A DNA stretch of 64,000 bases from Chitinophaga pinensis (GCA_945874665.1 CAMCHJ010000001.1:372001-436000), one strand, 5' to 3'. Positions 25,655 to 35,810 are shown, counted from the stretch's first letter. Translations and numbers: made by a program. The notes: generated by a model from the letters alone, not told the origin.

Positions 25655-26803
25655 CTAGAAAAGTACTCGGAAGAAGGCCTTGGCAAAGTGTAGCCGCGGC
25701 ACACTGTTCATGATCAACAGCTCTTGGCCTAAATGGGATTGGTCGTCTAAAAAATCGAACATGCGTGCAGCGGCATTGCGCATAAAAAGCCGCTCGAATA
25801 AATCGGCCCCGCGGTATTGGCCCTGCACTAATACCCGCAGCAAGGTATGGTCGTATTTGGCATAGCGCTTTTCCCAAAGCGGCTTACGAACCACCGGCGT
25901 GTTTCCGCTGCGTAACTGCGCAACGATGGCCTCGCTGTGGCGTTGTATGTTGGTAAAGGTATAGCCGGTAGAAGCTTTGGTTTGACCGCCGGCTGTGCCG
26001 ATAAAGACAATTTTGCCTTCGTTAATGGGGAATTTATGGCTGCTCATAGGGATGCGGCCTTGCTCTACATGCAAAATCTGGTAGTCGCTGAGCGCAAAAT
26101 ACCGCTGCAGATAGTCGCGGATGCCAGCCTCATAAAGCGCTTTATCCCATACCTCAGCCGAAAAAACAGTGTACTCCACCAGGGCTTCAGATGCACTAAA
26201 GGGTAATACATATACAAAACAGCTGCCATCCGTCTGCGGCACCCTGAAATCCATGTAAATAGGCTTGCCAGGGTTAAAAACCGGCCGATCTGTTTTGATT
26301 TGCCAACCTAAAAAATGCTGCCACAGGAAATCCGATTTCTTAGCAGCATGTATCTCTTCGTTGTCTAACAAGCTTGAAAATGCCCAATCGGCAGTAAAAC
26401 TACCCTCTGAGGTGCTTACCTCCACTCCCATGTGGGTATTGCGGAGGTCGTAAATTTCGGCTTTACGTACAACGATGTTGGCGCTGGCCTGCAGTTTTTG
26501 CAAGGTAAACTCGTAAAAATCGAGACCACGAAGCATTTTGTATGCATAAGGAGCCATGGTTAAGCTCATGGGCTGCTTGGGACCGAAAAACGACACTTCC
26601 GACCATTGTTTGAAGATGGCCGATTCAAAAGGACCCGCCTGCTTCTCCCAAAAACACCAGGTACGGTCGTTTTCTCGCTTCGAACTGCGGTCGAGTAACA
26701 ACACCTTTTTATGTGCAAATTCAGGTTCCGCCAAGCGCCAAGCCAAGCTCAAACCTGCGGCACCCGCACCCGCAATGATGAAGTCGAAATGTGTATCGCT
26801 CAC
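25655..26803 (-). CDS. crtY: Lycopene beta-cyclase (CrtY type)
   Basis: A 382-residue flavoprotein that closes the psi ends of lycopene to beta-rings. The FAD-binding start DFIIAGAGAAGLSLAWRL, the following LLLDRSSKRENDRTWCFWE and the later GTAGGQTKASTGYTFTNIQRHS are the classic bacterial CrtY signatures. Length is normal. It overlaps the preceding membrane-protein gene by four bases. No other carotenoid gene is in the window, so phytoene synthase and desaturase must lie elsewhere. Confidence 0.93.
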   Translation of the reverse strand: MSDTHFDFIIAGAGAAGLSLAWRLAEPEFAHKKVLLLDRSSKRENDRTWCFWEKQAGPFESAIFKQWSEVSFFGPKQPMSLTMAPYAYKMLRGLDFYEFTLQKLQASANIVVRKAEIYDLRNTHMGVEVSTSEGSFTADWAFSSLLDNEEIHAAKKSDFLWQHFLGWQIKTDRPVFNPGKPIYMDFRVPQTDGSCFVYVLPFSASEALVEYTVFSAEVWDKALYEAGIRDYLQRYFALSDYQILHVEQGRIPMSSHKFPINEGKIVFIGTAGGQTKASTGYTFTNIQRHSEAIVAQLRSGNTPVVRKPLWEKRYAKYDHTLLRVLVQGQYRGADLFERLFMRNAAARMFDFLDDQSHLGQELLIMNSVPRLHFAKAFFRVLF

Positions 26804-27165
26804 TTTTGACGGAGGTAATTTTTAAAAGCCACTTTGGCCACCAGTTGGTGCATGGTTTGCGCACAAAGGGTTGCGGTGATGGTGCTAAAAATAACGGTGA
26901 TGGCGATCAACAAAGGACCGCTAAAGCCGCTAATGGCGGCGATCATCGCCAGGGTTTGATTTTCGGGGAAGTTCAGCAACAAGCAAGCAGCCAGGGCCGC
27001 TAACTCAAGCAAAGCATACTTCCACCAGCGCATGTTTTTGATGGGAAAAAGGCCAATAATAAAGGCACCACCCACAAAAAAAGCAAATTGATGCAGGTTG
27101 AGTTGTACGTGAATGAGCAGCAAAAAGCTCACCGTGTACCAAAAAAAAGAAGGTTGAATACGCAT
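26800..27165 (-). CDS. Small four-helix membrane protein, unknown function
   Basis: A 121-residue protein with about four hydrophobic helices (FFWYTVSFLLLIHVQL, FAFFVGGAFIIGLFPI, ALLELAALAACLLLNF, GPLLIAITVIFSTITATL). The start ATG at 27165 lies 5 bases after the penicillin-acylase stop and its end overlaps the crtY start, so the three genes look like one operon. I do not recognise a family. It may be a membrane partner for carotenoid cyclisation, but position is the only reason to think so. Confidence 0.75.
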   Translation of the reverse strand: MRIQPSFFWYTVSFLLLIHVQLNLHQFAFFVGGAFIIGLFPIKNMRWWKYALLELAALAACLLLNFPENQTLAMIAAISGFSGPLLIAITVIFSTITATLCAQTMHQLVAKVAFKNYLRQK

Positions 27166-27169
27166 CAGA

Positions 27170-29518
27170 TCAACGGTTAAAACGGATGGTGGTAGCATAA
27201 CGACTGGCAACGAAGGACTTGCTGAGGTCGGCCTCGTGGTAACCGCCGCTCATCCAATGGTACACTTGATCGCTGTAGTGCGAACTGTTGAAGCGACCGC
27301 TTTGTCCGCCGGTGAGCATTAAGGCGGCGCGGGGACCTTCAGGACGCAATTCAATGATGGTGCGCATGCTGGCGGCATGGGTGCTGGGCAGGCGACTGGC
27401 CACATTCACCGTGCGGTTATTGCCGTTAGAGGCAAACAAAGGCATGGCCAGTTGCGGCAAACGCAACAAATGTTGGATATTGGTTTGGTGGAATTTGCCA
27501 TAGGTCCAAGCTGCTGCATCTTTGCCAAAACGCTCTTGCAGCTGCGTAACACAACTATCCCAGGCTTCCTGCACCAGCTGTGTACTGGCTACCCAGCCCG
27601 TGGCAACGGGCAAACTGTCGTCTAAAGCCACGCTGTTAAAAATATGCTGCTCTGACGGCGGCAGCATTAAACTGCTGCCGAGGTGACGGGTTAGGGTTTT
27701 TACCAAATTGATTTTGAAGTTGTAGAAAAGAGTGGGAGCCACCAAAGCGGTATCCATGCTGCCATTCCAGCCGCTAAAAAAACGTGCATATGGGGTGTTC
27801 ACCTCGGCCAAACGCGCACGGAGCAGTTCGTATTCTACATCTATAATATCCAGGTGCAAGGCCGTTAGCGATGCCCGATCAAAGGCTGGTGTGCTATCCA
27901 TCACCGCGGTAATGCGCTTACCACGCGCCGTAGGCTCGTAGCGCGTGCTGAGGTGTGCCGATAGCGGATGGTTTACGTGTTCTTGATTGGCGCTGTAAAT
28001 GTACTCGCGCGCAGGATTAAAGCTGTTGAGGTGGTTGGTCATGCGCTGAAACGGGATTTTTTGCGCCGACGCCACCCCCCAGCGAATGCCTTTTTCGGGT
28101 AGCGGGTGTAAGCAAGCCAAGCCAGACGTAGCCAGTCCGATTTGCCCCCTGCTGTCTGCCAAAATAAAGTTTTGAGGCGGCTGCTGAAAATGCTGCAAAG
28201 CCGCAAAAGCCTGCTGCACATTATGCGCCTTTTCGAGGCCATCGAACGTACGCGCCTCGTCGCTGGCTACCATGCCAATCCATTGCACGGCGAGGTAGCG
28301 GCTGCTGGCGGTATCCACAGGCCCAAAATAGGAGCGGTAATAGGTTTTTACGTGATCAGCCTGGCCCTTCACAGGGATGCGCACTTCAAAAGCCTGCAAA
28401 TCTTGCCATTGGCCATCTAAACGGTATTTAGTGCCAGCCTTGTTCACCTCGAGCTGGTAAAAATCTACTAAATCCCAAGTGGCATTGGTCATGCCCCACG
28501 CAATGCTATCGTTAAAGCCTGTAATCACAAAAGGCGAGCCGGCGATGCTGAAGCCCCTGCTGACGCGGCCGTTTACCGACTTGTGCACCTCATACCAAGT
28601 AGAAGGGAAAGCCAGCTGCAAATGGGTATCGTTGCACAAGAAGGAGTTGCCGGTGGCAGATTTGCTCCCTTGCACCGCCCAGTTGTTGCTGCCCAAACTT
28701 AGTTCATCGTTGTTTTTAACGTAGGCGAGGGGGTAGTTGTGGGGACCGTCCGATACCAATTGCTCCGTCACTTTCGGAAGCAACGTGGCCATCAAGCTGT
28801 CGGTCATGTTAAAATCGGGGTAGATAGGATGCGGCTGTCTATTGAAGGCAGGGAACCAAAAGTCGTACAGCGGTTTGCCTATCTGCGCTTTGATTTCGCT
28901 GGCTTTGAGGTCGTCTTCGGAGTAGGTAAGCACATGACTCATATAACGCAGCAAGTAAAACATGTTTTCCGCCTTCCAGTCGATTGGGTCGATGCCCAAC
29001 AAATGATATTCTAGCGGCAAAGCACCAAAAGGCATGCGCGCTTTGTAAGCATTTACCCCGGCGGCATAGGCCTCCATCCGTGCCGTAATTTGTGGCATGC
29101 TATCGGCCAAACCAGCGTACCAAAGCGGGGCGAGACTGTCGAATTCAAACTTCCGCCAAAACAAATCGCTGTTGAGGGCAGCAGGACCAGCAACTTCACT
29201 AACGCGACCCGTAACCACTCGCACAATCATCTCCATCTGAAACAAACGGTCGCGGGCATGCACAAAACCGGTGGCAAAATCCACTGCTGCTTCATCTTCC
29301 CCAAAAATATGCGGCACCCCGAGCGAGTCGAAGCCAATTTCTACCGCACCATACGGTGTTTTACGAAGCTCGATACTGTTATCAAACCTGCTATCTACTT
29401 GCAAAGGCGAGGTTGCATAGCTGAAAAAGCGTGCTAGCAAAGGCAAATCGCCCCAACGTTGTTGTACGGCCCACAGCCAAGTGACGGTTGCCAGTAATAA
29501 AATTATTTTTTTAATCAT
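27170..29518 (-). CDS. Penicillin acylase family protein (S45 Ntn hydrolase)
   Basis: A 782-residue precursor with an N-terminal hydrophobic signal or anchor (MIKKIILLLATVTWLWAV). The alpha-chain motif GVPHIFGEDEAAVDFATGFVHARDRLFQME is clear. The autoprocessing site is G|SNNWAVQGSKSATG at about residue 276, where Ser becomes the N-terminal nucleophile of the beta chain. NDTHL and the C-terminal MTGGQSGRFNSSHYSDQ-like block (LTGGQSGRFNSSHYSDQ) complete the family. The family includes penicillin G acylases and acyl-homoserine-lactone acylases; the true amide substrate is unknown. It is the first gene of the operon with the small membrane protein and crtY. Confidence 0.92.
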   Translation of the reverse strand: MIKKIILLLATVTWLWAVQQRWGDLPLLARFFSYATSPLQVDSRFDNSIELRKTPYGAVEIGFDSLGVPHIFGEDEAAVDFATGFVHARDRLFQMEMIVRVVTGRVSEVAGPAALNSDLFWRKFEFDSLAPLWYAGLADSMPQITARMEAYAAGVNAYKARMPFGALPLEYHLLGIDPIDWKAENMFYLLRYMSHVLTYSEDDLKASEIKAQIGKPLYDFWFPAFNRQPHPIYPDFNMTDSLMATLLPKVTEQLVSDGPHNYPLAYVKNNDELSLGSNNWAVQGSKSATGNSFLCNDTHLQLAFPSTWYEVHKSVNGRVSRGFSIAGSPFVITGFNDSIAWGMTNATWDLVDFYQLEVNKAGTKYRLDGQWQDLQAFEVRIPVKGQADHVKTYYRSYFGPVDTASSRYLAVQWIGMVASDEARTFDGLEKAHNVQQAFAALQHFQQPPQNFILADSRGQIGLATSGLACLHPLPEKGIRWGVASAQKIPFQRMTNHLNSFNPAREYIYSANQEHVNHPLSAHLSTRYEPTARGKRITAVMDSTPAFDRASLTALHLDIIDVEYELLRARLAEVNTPYARFFSGWNGSMDTALVAPTLFYNFKINLVKTLTRHLGSSLMLPPSEQHIFNSVALDDSLPVATGWVASTQLVQEAWDSCVTQLQERFGKDAAAWTYGKFHQTNIQHLLRLPQLAMPLFASNGNNRTVNVASRLPSTHAASMRTIIELRPEGPRAALMLTGGQSGRFNSSHYSDQVYHWMSGGYHEADLSKSFVASRYATTIRFNR

Positions 29519-29677
29519 AAATCAGACAGCTTGAACGAAATTAAGGCATTTATTGCGACAAGCTGAAATTTCGCAGTTTAATTTTAAATTTCCAGTGAAT
29601 TTGTAACTAAAATGAGGCAGATGTGCTAGCTATGCAGCATATTCGCTATTATTGATACCTGAATCTTTTTTGAAAAT

Positions 29678-32458
29678 ATGAATGCGCGCAAAAAGTCATT
29701 GTTAATGTTGCTGCTCTGCTTGCTCAGCGGCCCTGTTGCTTGGGCCCAAAACGCAATTACAGGGCAAGTCCGCGACAAAGTCACCAACGAAACCCTCATC
29801 GGCGCTTCCGTGGTAATCAAGGGCACTACTGTTGGAACCACCACCGACGTAAATGGCAGGTTTAGTTTGCAGCACAACAAAGCATTTCCGCTCACGCTGG
29901 TAGTGTCGTACATCGGCTATTTGCCTGAAAATGTGCAGGTAGAATCGGCCGACAAGCCTCTAACCATCAAGCTTGGAACAAATAACGTGATGCTCCAAAG
30001 TGTGGAGGTGGTCGACAGTCGCATTACCGAAAAGCAGCGTGAATCGGCCCTTACCGTTGAAGCCATGGATGCCTTGGCCATTAAAGAAACGCCCGCACCC
30101 TCCTTTTATCAGGGCTTGGGCAATTTAAAGGGCGTTGATATGACCACCGCCAGTTTGGGTTTTGTGGTCATCAATACCCGCGGTTTTAACAGTACCTCGC
30201 CGGTGCGCTCGCTGCAGTTGATCGATGGGGTGGACAACCAGTCGCCTGGCCTCAATTTTTCGCTGGGCAACTTTTTGGGCGCCTCGGAGTTGGATGTGCT
30301 TAAAGTGGACTTGATTGTAGGCGCCAGCTCAGCCTTTTTTGGTCCCAATGCCTTCAACGGGGTAATCAACATGACGACCAAGAGTCCTTTCACCCACCAA
30401 GGCCTCTCCGCCAGCATGAAAGCCGGTGAACGCGCTTTGTTTGAAACAGCGTTTCGGTATGCGCAGGCCTACAAGGACAAAAAAGGGAACGATAAATACG
30501 CATGGAAATTCAATATGTCGTACTTGCGGGCCAACGACTGGGAGGCAACTAATATGGATCCTGCTACGAGCTCGACGGTTGGTATAGACAATCCTGGCGG
30601 TTACGATGCGGTAAACAGGTACGGGGATGAGGACGAGACCGGTGGAAATGATTTTAGTAATCCTTTTAGCTTAAGGAATTACCCAGGCTTAGGTATTTTT
30701 CATCGCACAGGCTATGAAGAGCGTGATTTAGTAGATTATGATACCCGCAATCTCAAGCTCAATGCAGCGCTCCACTACATGCTTAACTCCAAGGTCGAGC
30801 TGATAGCGGCCTCTAATTTTGGAACGGGAACAACGGTGTATCAGGGAGAAAACCGTTTTAGTTTGCGTGACATCCTATTTTTCCAAAATAGAATTGAGGT
30901 TAGAAAGAAGGACGACTGGTTTATTCGCGCATACGCTACCCATGAGGATGCTGGGCGCTCTTATGACGCAGTATTTACCGCCTTTCGTTTGCAAGATGCT
31001 GCCAAACCAACTAGTGATTGGAACAGAAATTACTCTACTTATTGGAATCAGCTCATAAGACCTCGGGTTTATGCTTTGCCGGGCATGCCTGGTCAAACCT
31101 CGCCTAATTACAGCCAAGCCCTGGCAGATTCAGTTTTGGCTGCCAATGCCGATTTGATTCGTATGTGGCACCAAGAAACCCGAAACAGTGTAGATAAAAA
31201 TGTGACTGGCAACCAACAGCCCTTTTTTGAGCCAGGCACAGCGCGCTTTGACTCGGCGTTTAACGCCATTACCTCACGCCTCCCCAGCGAAGGCGGCACC
31301 ATGTTTTTCGATAAATCAGCTTTGTACCACGTACAATCCGAAAAGCGATTTCAATGGGAAGAGCAGAAATTAGTTTGGGTAGTTGGGGGTAATTTCCGCC
31401 AGTTTCGTCCCAACAGCGCCGGCAGCATTTTCAGCGACACCTTACTTGCCGATTCTACTTACAGGGTAATCACAAACAGCGAAATAGGCCTTTATACAGG
31501 TATAGAAAAGAAAATGGGGGACTTTAAGGCGAATGTAACCATGCGCATGGACAAAAACGAGAACTTCCCCTTCGTGTTTTCACCTGCAGCATCCGTCGTG
31601 TATGCGCCTTCTGAAAAACATGTGTACCGTGTTTCCGTTTCTTCTGCCGTACGAAACCCGACCTTAGCAGACCAGTATTTATATTACAATGTTGGTCGAG
31701 CTATCCTATTAGGGAATTTAAATGGGTTTGACAGTCTGGTTACAGTGCCCTCCTTTATAAGTTATTTGGATTCATTTTTTGACATGAGTCAATTGCAGTA
31801 TTTTAATGTTGCACCCATTAGGCCGGAGCAAGTGCGTACCATTGAATTTGGCTACCGCACCATGCTTAAGAAATTGTATATAGATGCCGGTTATTATTAC
31901 AGCTGGTATCAGAATTTTATAGGCTTTAATGTTGGATTGGATGCGCAAGTAAGTCAATTTGGACCAAGCTCAGTGCAAGCCTACCGAATAGCAGCCAATG
32001 CGGCGAGCACGGTAACCACAAAAGGCTTCTCAATCGGAGGCAATTATTACTACGACAAGAATTTCGCGTTCAATTTCAATTATTCTTGGAACAGATTAAA
32101 TGTTGCAGATAGTGATGATCCCATTATTCCTGCCTTCAATACCCCTGAAAATAAGTTTAATATCGGCGTCAGTGGTAAAGAGCTAATTGCTAATGTCGGC
32201 AATTTGAGTATTGTAGATTGGGGCTTTAACATAAACTACAAATGGATCCAAGGCTTCATTTTTGAAGGCTCACCACAGTTTACGGGCTTCATTCCCACCT
32301 ATGATTTAGTCGATGCTCAAATCAATAAGAACATACCTGCTTGGAAGATGAATATCAAGCTGGGCGCATCCAACCTCTTAAATAAAAAAGTATTTCAAGT
32401 ATATGGTGGTCCGCGTGTTGGTAGATTAGCGTATATTTCGTTAAATTTGAATTTATAA
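29678..32458 (+). CDS. TonB-dependent outer-membrane receptor
   Basis: A 926-residue receptor. After the signal peptide (MNARKKSLLMLLLCLLSGPVAWA) comes a CarboxypepD_reg-like domain (ITGQVRDKVTNETLIGASV ... DVNGRFSL), then the plug (IDGVDNQSPGL, VGASSAFFGPNAFNGVINM) and a 22-strand-type barrel ending in ISLNLNL, with a terminal aromatic-poor final strand. It lacks the SusC hallmark and has no SusD neighbour. The ligand is unknown. A T9SS-exported alpha/beta hydrolase follows 21 bases later, which suggests that an ester-containing compound or its product is taken up. Confidence 0.93.
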   Translation: MNARKKSLLMLLLCLLSGPVAWAQNAITGQVRDKVTNETLIGASVVIKGTTVGTTTDVNGRFSLQHNKAFPLTLVVSYIGYLPENVQVESADKPLTIKLGTNNVMLQSVEVVDSRITEKQRESALTVEAMDALAIKETPAPSFYQGLGNLKGVDMTTASLGFVVINTRGFNSTSPVRSLQLIDGVDNQSPGLNFSLGNFLGASELDVLKVDLIVGASSAFFGPNAFNGVINMTTKSPFTHQGLSASMKAGERALFETAFRYAQAYKDKKGNDKYAWKFNMSYLRANDWEATNMDPATSSTVGIDNPGGYDAVNRYGDEDETGGNDFSNPFSLRNYPGLGIFHRTGYEERDLVDYDTRNLKLNAALHYMLNSKVELIAASNFGTGTTVYQGENRFSLRDILFFQNRIEVRKKDDWFIRAYATHEDAGRSYDAVFTAFRLQDAAKPTSDWNRNYSTYWNQLIRPRVYALPGMPGQTSPNYSQALADSVLAANADLIRMWHQETRNSVDKNVTGNQQPFFEPGTARFDSAFNAITSRLPSEGGTMFFDKSALYHVQSEKRFQWEEQKLVWVVGGNFRQFRPNSAGSIFSDTLLADSTYRVITNSEIGLYTGIEKKMGDFKANVTMRMDKNENFPFVFSPAASVVYAPSEKHVYRVSVSSAVRNPTLADQYLYYNVGRAILLGNLNGFDSLVTVPSFISYLDSFFDMSQLQYFNVAPIRPEQVRTIEFGYRTMLKKLYIDAGYYYSWYQNFIGFNVGLDAQVSQFGPSSVQAYRIAANAASTVTTKGFSIGGNYYYDKNFAFNFNYSWNRLNVADSDDPIIPAFNTPENKFNIGVSGKELIANVGNLSIVDWGFNINYKWIQGFIFEGSPQFTGFIPTYDLVDAQINKNIPAWKMNIKLGASNLLNKKVFQVYGGPRVGRLAYISLNLNL
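32418..32449 (+). promoter_or_regulatory. Promoter inside the end of the TonB-receptor gene
   Basis: TTG at 32418-32420 and TAAATTTG at 32442-32449, 21 bases apart, fit the phylum consensus. The hydrolase ATG is 30 bases downstream. The esterase gene can therefore be expressed apart from the receptor. Confidence 0.6.
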
Positions 32459-32479
32459 CTCCTTTTAAAACTTGAATGT

Positions 32480-34096
32480 ATGAGATCAAAACTACTCTTA
32501 TTAACGCTGATGCTTGGCGCAACTGCCTTTAGCAACAGCAATGCACAGCAGCGCTACTTGTCGGAGATATTCACCGATGCGCAAATTACGGTGACCAACA
32601 ACGTGGTTTACGGAAGAAATCACCAGTTTTTTCCGCCAACAACCACCTATCCTATCGACAGTCTCCGCATGCGTGTGTACCAGCCTTCTCAAACGGCTGA
32701 TGCCAACACTGCTCGTCCGATCATGATTTACATCCACACTGGTAACTTCCTTCCTCCAATTATCAATGGTGGTATTGGCGGTTCTATCAATGACTCTGCA
32801 GCCGTTACCCTTTGCCGTCAGTGGGCTAAGCGCGGCTACGTGGTTTTAGCTCCATCTTATCGTTTAGGTTGGAATCCATTGGCCACTTCAGAGTTAGAGC
32901 GTCGCGTTCAGTTGTTGAATGCAGTTTATCGTGCCATCAACGACATCAAAACGTCGGTACGTTTTATCCGCAAAACGGCTGCAGTTGATGGTAACCCATT
33001 CAAGGTTGACCCTACTAAAGTTGTATTGTATGGACAAGGTTCTGGCGGTTATGTGGCTTTGGCTTACGCAACCCTCGACAAATTTGCTGAAATGGCCATT
33101 CCTGGCAAATTCACCCTGCCAAATGGTAACTCTATGATTGATACCAACATTGTTGGTAACATAAGCGGATTTGGTGGTCTTTTGAACGTAAGCAACTGGG
33201 CTGGTTATAGCTCAGAAGTGAGCATGACCATCAATGCTGGTGGTGCCTTGGCCGATTCTAGCTGGTTAGAAGCTGGTGACGTGCCTATGATTTCTTTCCA
33301 TGCTGTACGCGATCCTTTCGCTCCATATGGTAACGGAACGGTAATTGTGCCAACAACCAACGAAAACGTAGTTGATGTAAGCGGTGCTGGTGTAGTAATT
33401 GCGAAGGCAAATGCCTTGGGTAACCAAGTGAATTTGAATTCTGCCCTTTATACCGATCCTGTGAGTGCAGCTGCACGTGTTTGGTATAACCAAACCATCG
33501 ATTACATTTATCCAGCGCCATTTAATACCATTAACGTTGGCGGTGGTGAAGGTTTGTTTCCAATTGTTCGCCCTATTCGCAACCAAATCAGTGTATTTGC
33601 AAACGAAGGTGATCCATGGACATGGTGGGATTCAACTACCCTCACTTTGGTTGTTGCGGGTACAAACGCACAAACTGGTGGTTCTTATAATGCACAGCTG
33701 TTGCATGGACAAGGACTTGCTGGTAACCCAGGTATGAGTGCTACTAAAGGCAGAACCTTTATTGACACTATCCAGCGTTACATCCAACCACGCATTGTGA
33801 ACGTACTTGGTTTGCCAGGTAACAACGTGAGCGTGAAAGAAGTGGCCCGCGAGCAGGTACGTGTAAACGTTTACCCTAATCCAGCTACCGACTTCCTTAC
33901 CATCCGTGCTTTGGGCGAAAACGACCGCATCCGCAGCATCGAGGTAATTGACGTAATTGGTAAGCGTGTACGCATCGAAAACAACATCCTCGAAAGCAGC
34001 TACAGCCTCAACCGTGAGAGCCTGCCAGCAGGAATGTATTTCATCCGCGTGCGCACCGACAAAGGTGATGCTACTCACAAGGTGACCTTCAAATAA
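32480..34096 (+). CDS. T9SS-exported alpha/beta hydrolase (carboxylesterase-like)
   Basis: A 538-residue protein with a signal peptide (MRSKLLLLTLMLGATAFSNSNAQ). The hydrolase core shows IMIYIHTGNF, CRQWAKRGYVVLAPSYRLGW and the nucleophile elbow LYGQGSGGYVALAYA (Ser). The oxyanion hole lacks the HGGG of true carboxylesterases. The C-terminal ~75 residues (VNVYPNPATDFLTIRAL ... GMYFIRVRTDKGDATHKVTFK in pieces) are a T9SS type A sorting domain, so it should be secreted or put on the surface. Codon use is rich in GGT, CGT and AAC, suggesting high expression. Substrate unknown. Confidence 0.87.
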   Translation: MRSKLLLLTLMLGATAFSNSNAQQRYLSEIFTDAQITVTNNVVYGRNHQFFPPTTTYPIDSLRMRVYQPSQTADANTARPIMIYIHTGNFLPPIINGGIGGSINDSAAVTLCRQWAKRGYVVLAPSYRLGWNPLATSELERRVQLLNAVYRAINDIKTSVRFIRKTAAVDGNPFKVDPTKVVLYGQGSGGYVALAYATLDKFAEMAIPGKFTLPNGNSMIDTNIVGNISGFGGLLNVSNWAGYSSEVSMTINAGGALADSSWLEAGDVPMISFHAVRDPFAPYGNGTVIVPTTNENVVDVSGAGVVIAKANALGNQVNLNSALYTDPVSAAARVWYNQTIDYIYPAPFNTINVGGGEGLFPIVRPIRNQISVFANEGDPWTWWDSTTLTLVVAGTNAQTGGSYNAQLLHGQGLAGNPGMSATKGRTFIDTIQRYIQPRIVNVLGLPGNNVSVKEVAREQVRVNVYPNPATDFLTIRALGENDRIRSIEVIDVIGKRVRIENNILESSYSLNRESLPAGMYFIRVRTDKGDATHKVTFK

Positions 34097-34114
34097 GGTT
34101 ATTACTTGAATATG

Positions 34115-34146
34115 AAAGCCCAGGACACTTAGTTCTGGGCTTTTTT
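34115..34146 (+). terminator. Terminator after the T9SS hydrolase
   Basis: GCCCAGGAC (34118-34126) pairs with GTTCTGGGC (34132-34140, one G-U pair), flanked by AAA on the left and six T residues on the right. It ends the receptor-hydrolase unit. Confidence 0.85.
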
Positions 34147-34387
34147 AGTTAGGCGCTTTTTTGATACTATCTCTACCGAAAGAAAAACAAAGTATCGTAA
34201 TTCACTTAGAAGCTATAAATCAGAAAGGGAAAAGCGCTTTGAGAATTGTCTATGCACCTGTAGCCATCGTATTGATTTATTTACAATGCTAAGCATGGGT
34301 TTTTCCTTTTGACAGAAAAGACGTTGGAATTTGTTTCCTTATTTAATGGAAAGAAGGCACTTCGGACGTTAAACAAGAACCAACCCG

Positions 34388-34417
34388 AAAAAAAAGGGGG
34401 ATGCTTTTGGCATCCCC
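34388..34417 (-). terminator. Terminator of metK
   Basis: On the minus strand GGGGATGC pairs with GCATCCCC across the loop CAAAA and runs into eight T residues (plus-strand A's at 34388-34395). It lies 24 bases beyond the metK stop. On the other strand the T-run is only four, so it mainly serves metK. The 240 bases between this and the plus-strand terminator at 34146 hold no gene I can support. Confidence 0.85.
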
Positions 34418-34440
34418 TTTTACTTATTGAGTATTTCGAT

Positions 34441-35739
34441 TTACAAGCCAAAAGCCTTTTTTACCGGCGCCACCATGTCGAGCTTCTCCCAAGTAAAGAG
34501 CTCTACTTTTACGGTTTTGCTGTCGGATGGGCGGGTACCCCAGCTGATGGTTTTTTCAACCACTTGCGGCTCGCGACCCATGTGACCGTAGGCGGCGGTT
34601 TCGCTGTAAATAGGGTTCAATAATTTGAGGCGCTGGATGAGCATGCCTGGGCGCATATCAAACAATCCTGCGATTTTTTCAGCAATAACGCTGTCGCTGA
34701 GCTTGCGGCCCTCGGCATCTTTCACCTTAGCAGTGCCGTAAGTGTTTACATACAAACCCACCGGCTCGGCAACACCAATGGCATAGGCCACTTGCACCAA
34801 TACTTGCTCGGCAACGCCTGCTGCAACCAGGTTTTTGGCAATGTGACGCGTGGCGTAAGCCGCTGAACGGTCAACCTTCGACGGATCTTTGCCCGAAAAA
34901 GCACCACCACCGTGTGCACCTTTGCCACCGTAGGTATCCACAATGATTTTGCGGCCGGTTAATCCGGTATCGCCATGTGGACCGCCAATTACAAAATTAC
35001 CCGTTGGGTTGATGTGGAATTTGATGGCCTCTGTGAACAAACGCTTCACACGTACAGGTACAAACTTCTTAATGCGGGGCATTAAATATTTATGGATGTC
35101 GGCAGTGATGCGGTCTTGCATGGCCTTTTGATCGGCCTTGGCATTGCCCGTTTTTACAAAATCGTCGTGCTGGGTGCTGATTACAATCGCATCAATCGCC
35201 TCAGGACGGTGCTTTTCGCTGTAACGGATGGTTACTTGGCTCTTCGCATCTGGGCGGAGGTACTTCATCACCTTGCCTTCTTTGCGGATGGCAGCGAGTT
35301 CGCGCAGCAACAAATGACTCAACTCCAAAGCCAAAGGCATGTACGTATCGGTTTCGTTGGTAGCATAGCCAAACATCATGCCTTGGTCGCCGGCGCCTTG
35401 CTCTTCTGGCTTCGATTTTTCAACCCCTTGGTTGATGTCGGGCGACTGCTCATGGATGGCAGAAATAACACCACAGCTGTCGGCATCGAACATATACTCG
35501 GATTTAGTATAACCGATTTTACGGATGGTATCGCGGGCAATTTTTTGCACATCGATGTAGCCTTCGGTTTTTACTTCGCCGCTTAAAACGGCTAATCCTG
35601 TGGTTACCAGCGTTTCGCACGCTACTTTTGAATGAGGGTCTTGGGCCAAAAAGGCATCTACCAAGGCATCAGAAATTTGGTCTGATACTTTGTCAGGATG
35701 GCCTTCTGAAACAGACTCAGATGTAAAAAAATACGACAT
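34441..35739 (-). CDS. metK: S-adenosylmethionine synthase
   Basis: A 432-residue cytoplasmic enzyme that makes SAM from methionine and ATP. Signatures: [52 protein letters not shown] and [21 protein letters not shown]. It is about 45 residues longer than E. coli MetK; the extra length includes loops in the middle and end of the protein, usual in this phylum. It is a single gene, with a SAM-II riboswitch in its leader, so the product should feed back on its own enzyme. Confidence 0.97.
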   Translation of the reverse strand: MSYFFTSESVSEGHPDKVSDQISDALVDAFLAQDPHSKVACETLVTTGLAVLSGEVKTEGYIDVQKIARDTIRKIGYTKSEYMFDADSCGVISAIHEQSPDINQGVEKSKPEEQGAGDQGMMFGYATNETDTYMPLALELSHLLLRELAAIRKEGKVMKYLRPDAKSQVTIRYSEKHRPEAIDAIVISTQHDDFVKTGNAKADQKAMQDRITADIHKYLMPRIKKFVPVRVKRLFTEAIKFHINPTGNFVIGGPHGDTGLTGRKIIVDTYGGKGAHGGGAFSGKDPSKVDRSAAYATRHIAKNLVAAGVAEQVLVQVAYAIGVAEPVGLYVNTYGTAKVKDAEGRKLSDSVIAEKIAGLFDMRPGMLIQRLKLLNPIYSETAAYGHMGREPQVVEKTISWGTRPSDSKTVKVELFTWEKLDMVAPVKKAFGL

Positions 35740-35772
35740 TTTTCGTCAGTTAATGATAAGGTTGAACATAAA

Positions 35773-35792
35773 CTGATTGCATCGAAAGTGCT
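35773..35792 (-). promoter_or_regulatory. Putative anti-aptamer arm of the metK riboswitch
   Basis: On the minus strand AGCACTTT (35792-35785) is the exact complement of AAAGTGCT in the 3' part of the aptamer (35822-35815). The next bases, CGATGCAATCAG (35784-35773), are nearly complementary to CTGATTTGTATCG in the 5' part (35853-35841). The two helices are nested and would destroy the SAM-binding fold. It ends 33 bases before the metK ATG. Pairing was done by eye, without energies. Confidence 0.6.
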
Positions 35793-35810
35793 GCTGGCTT
35801 AGCAAGAAGT

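Noticed and set aside
35092-35586. 164-codon open frame opposite metK
   Set aside because: Shadow of a conserved enzyme gene; no recognisable features.
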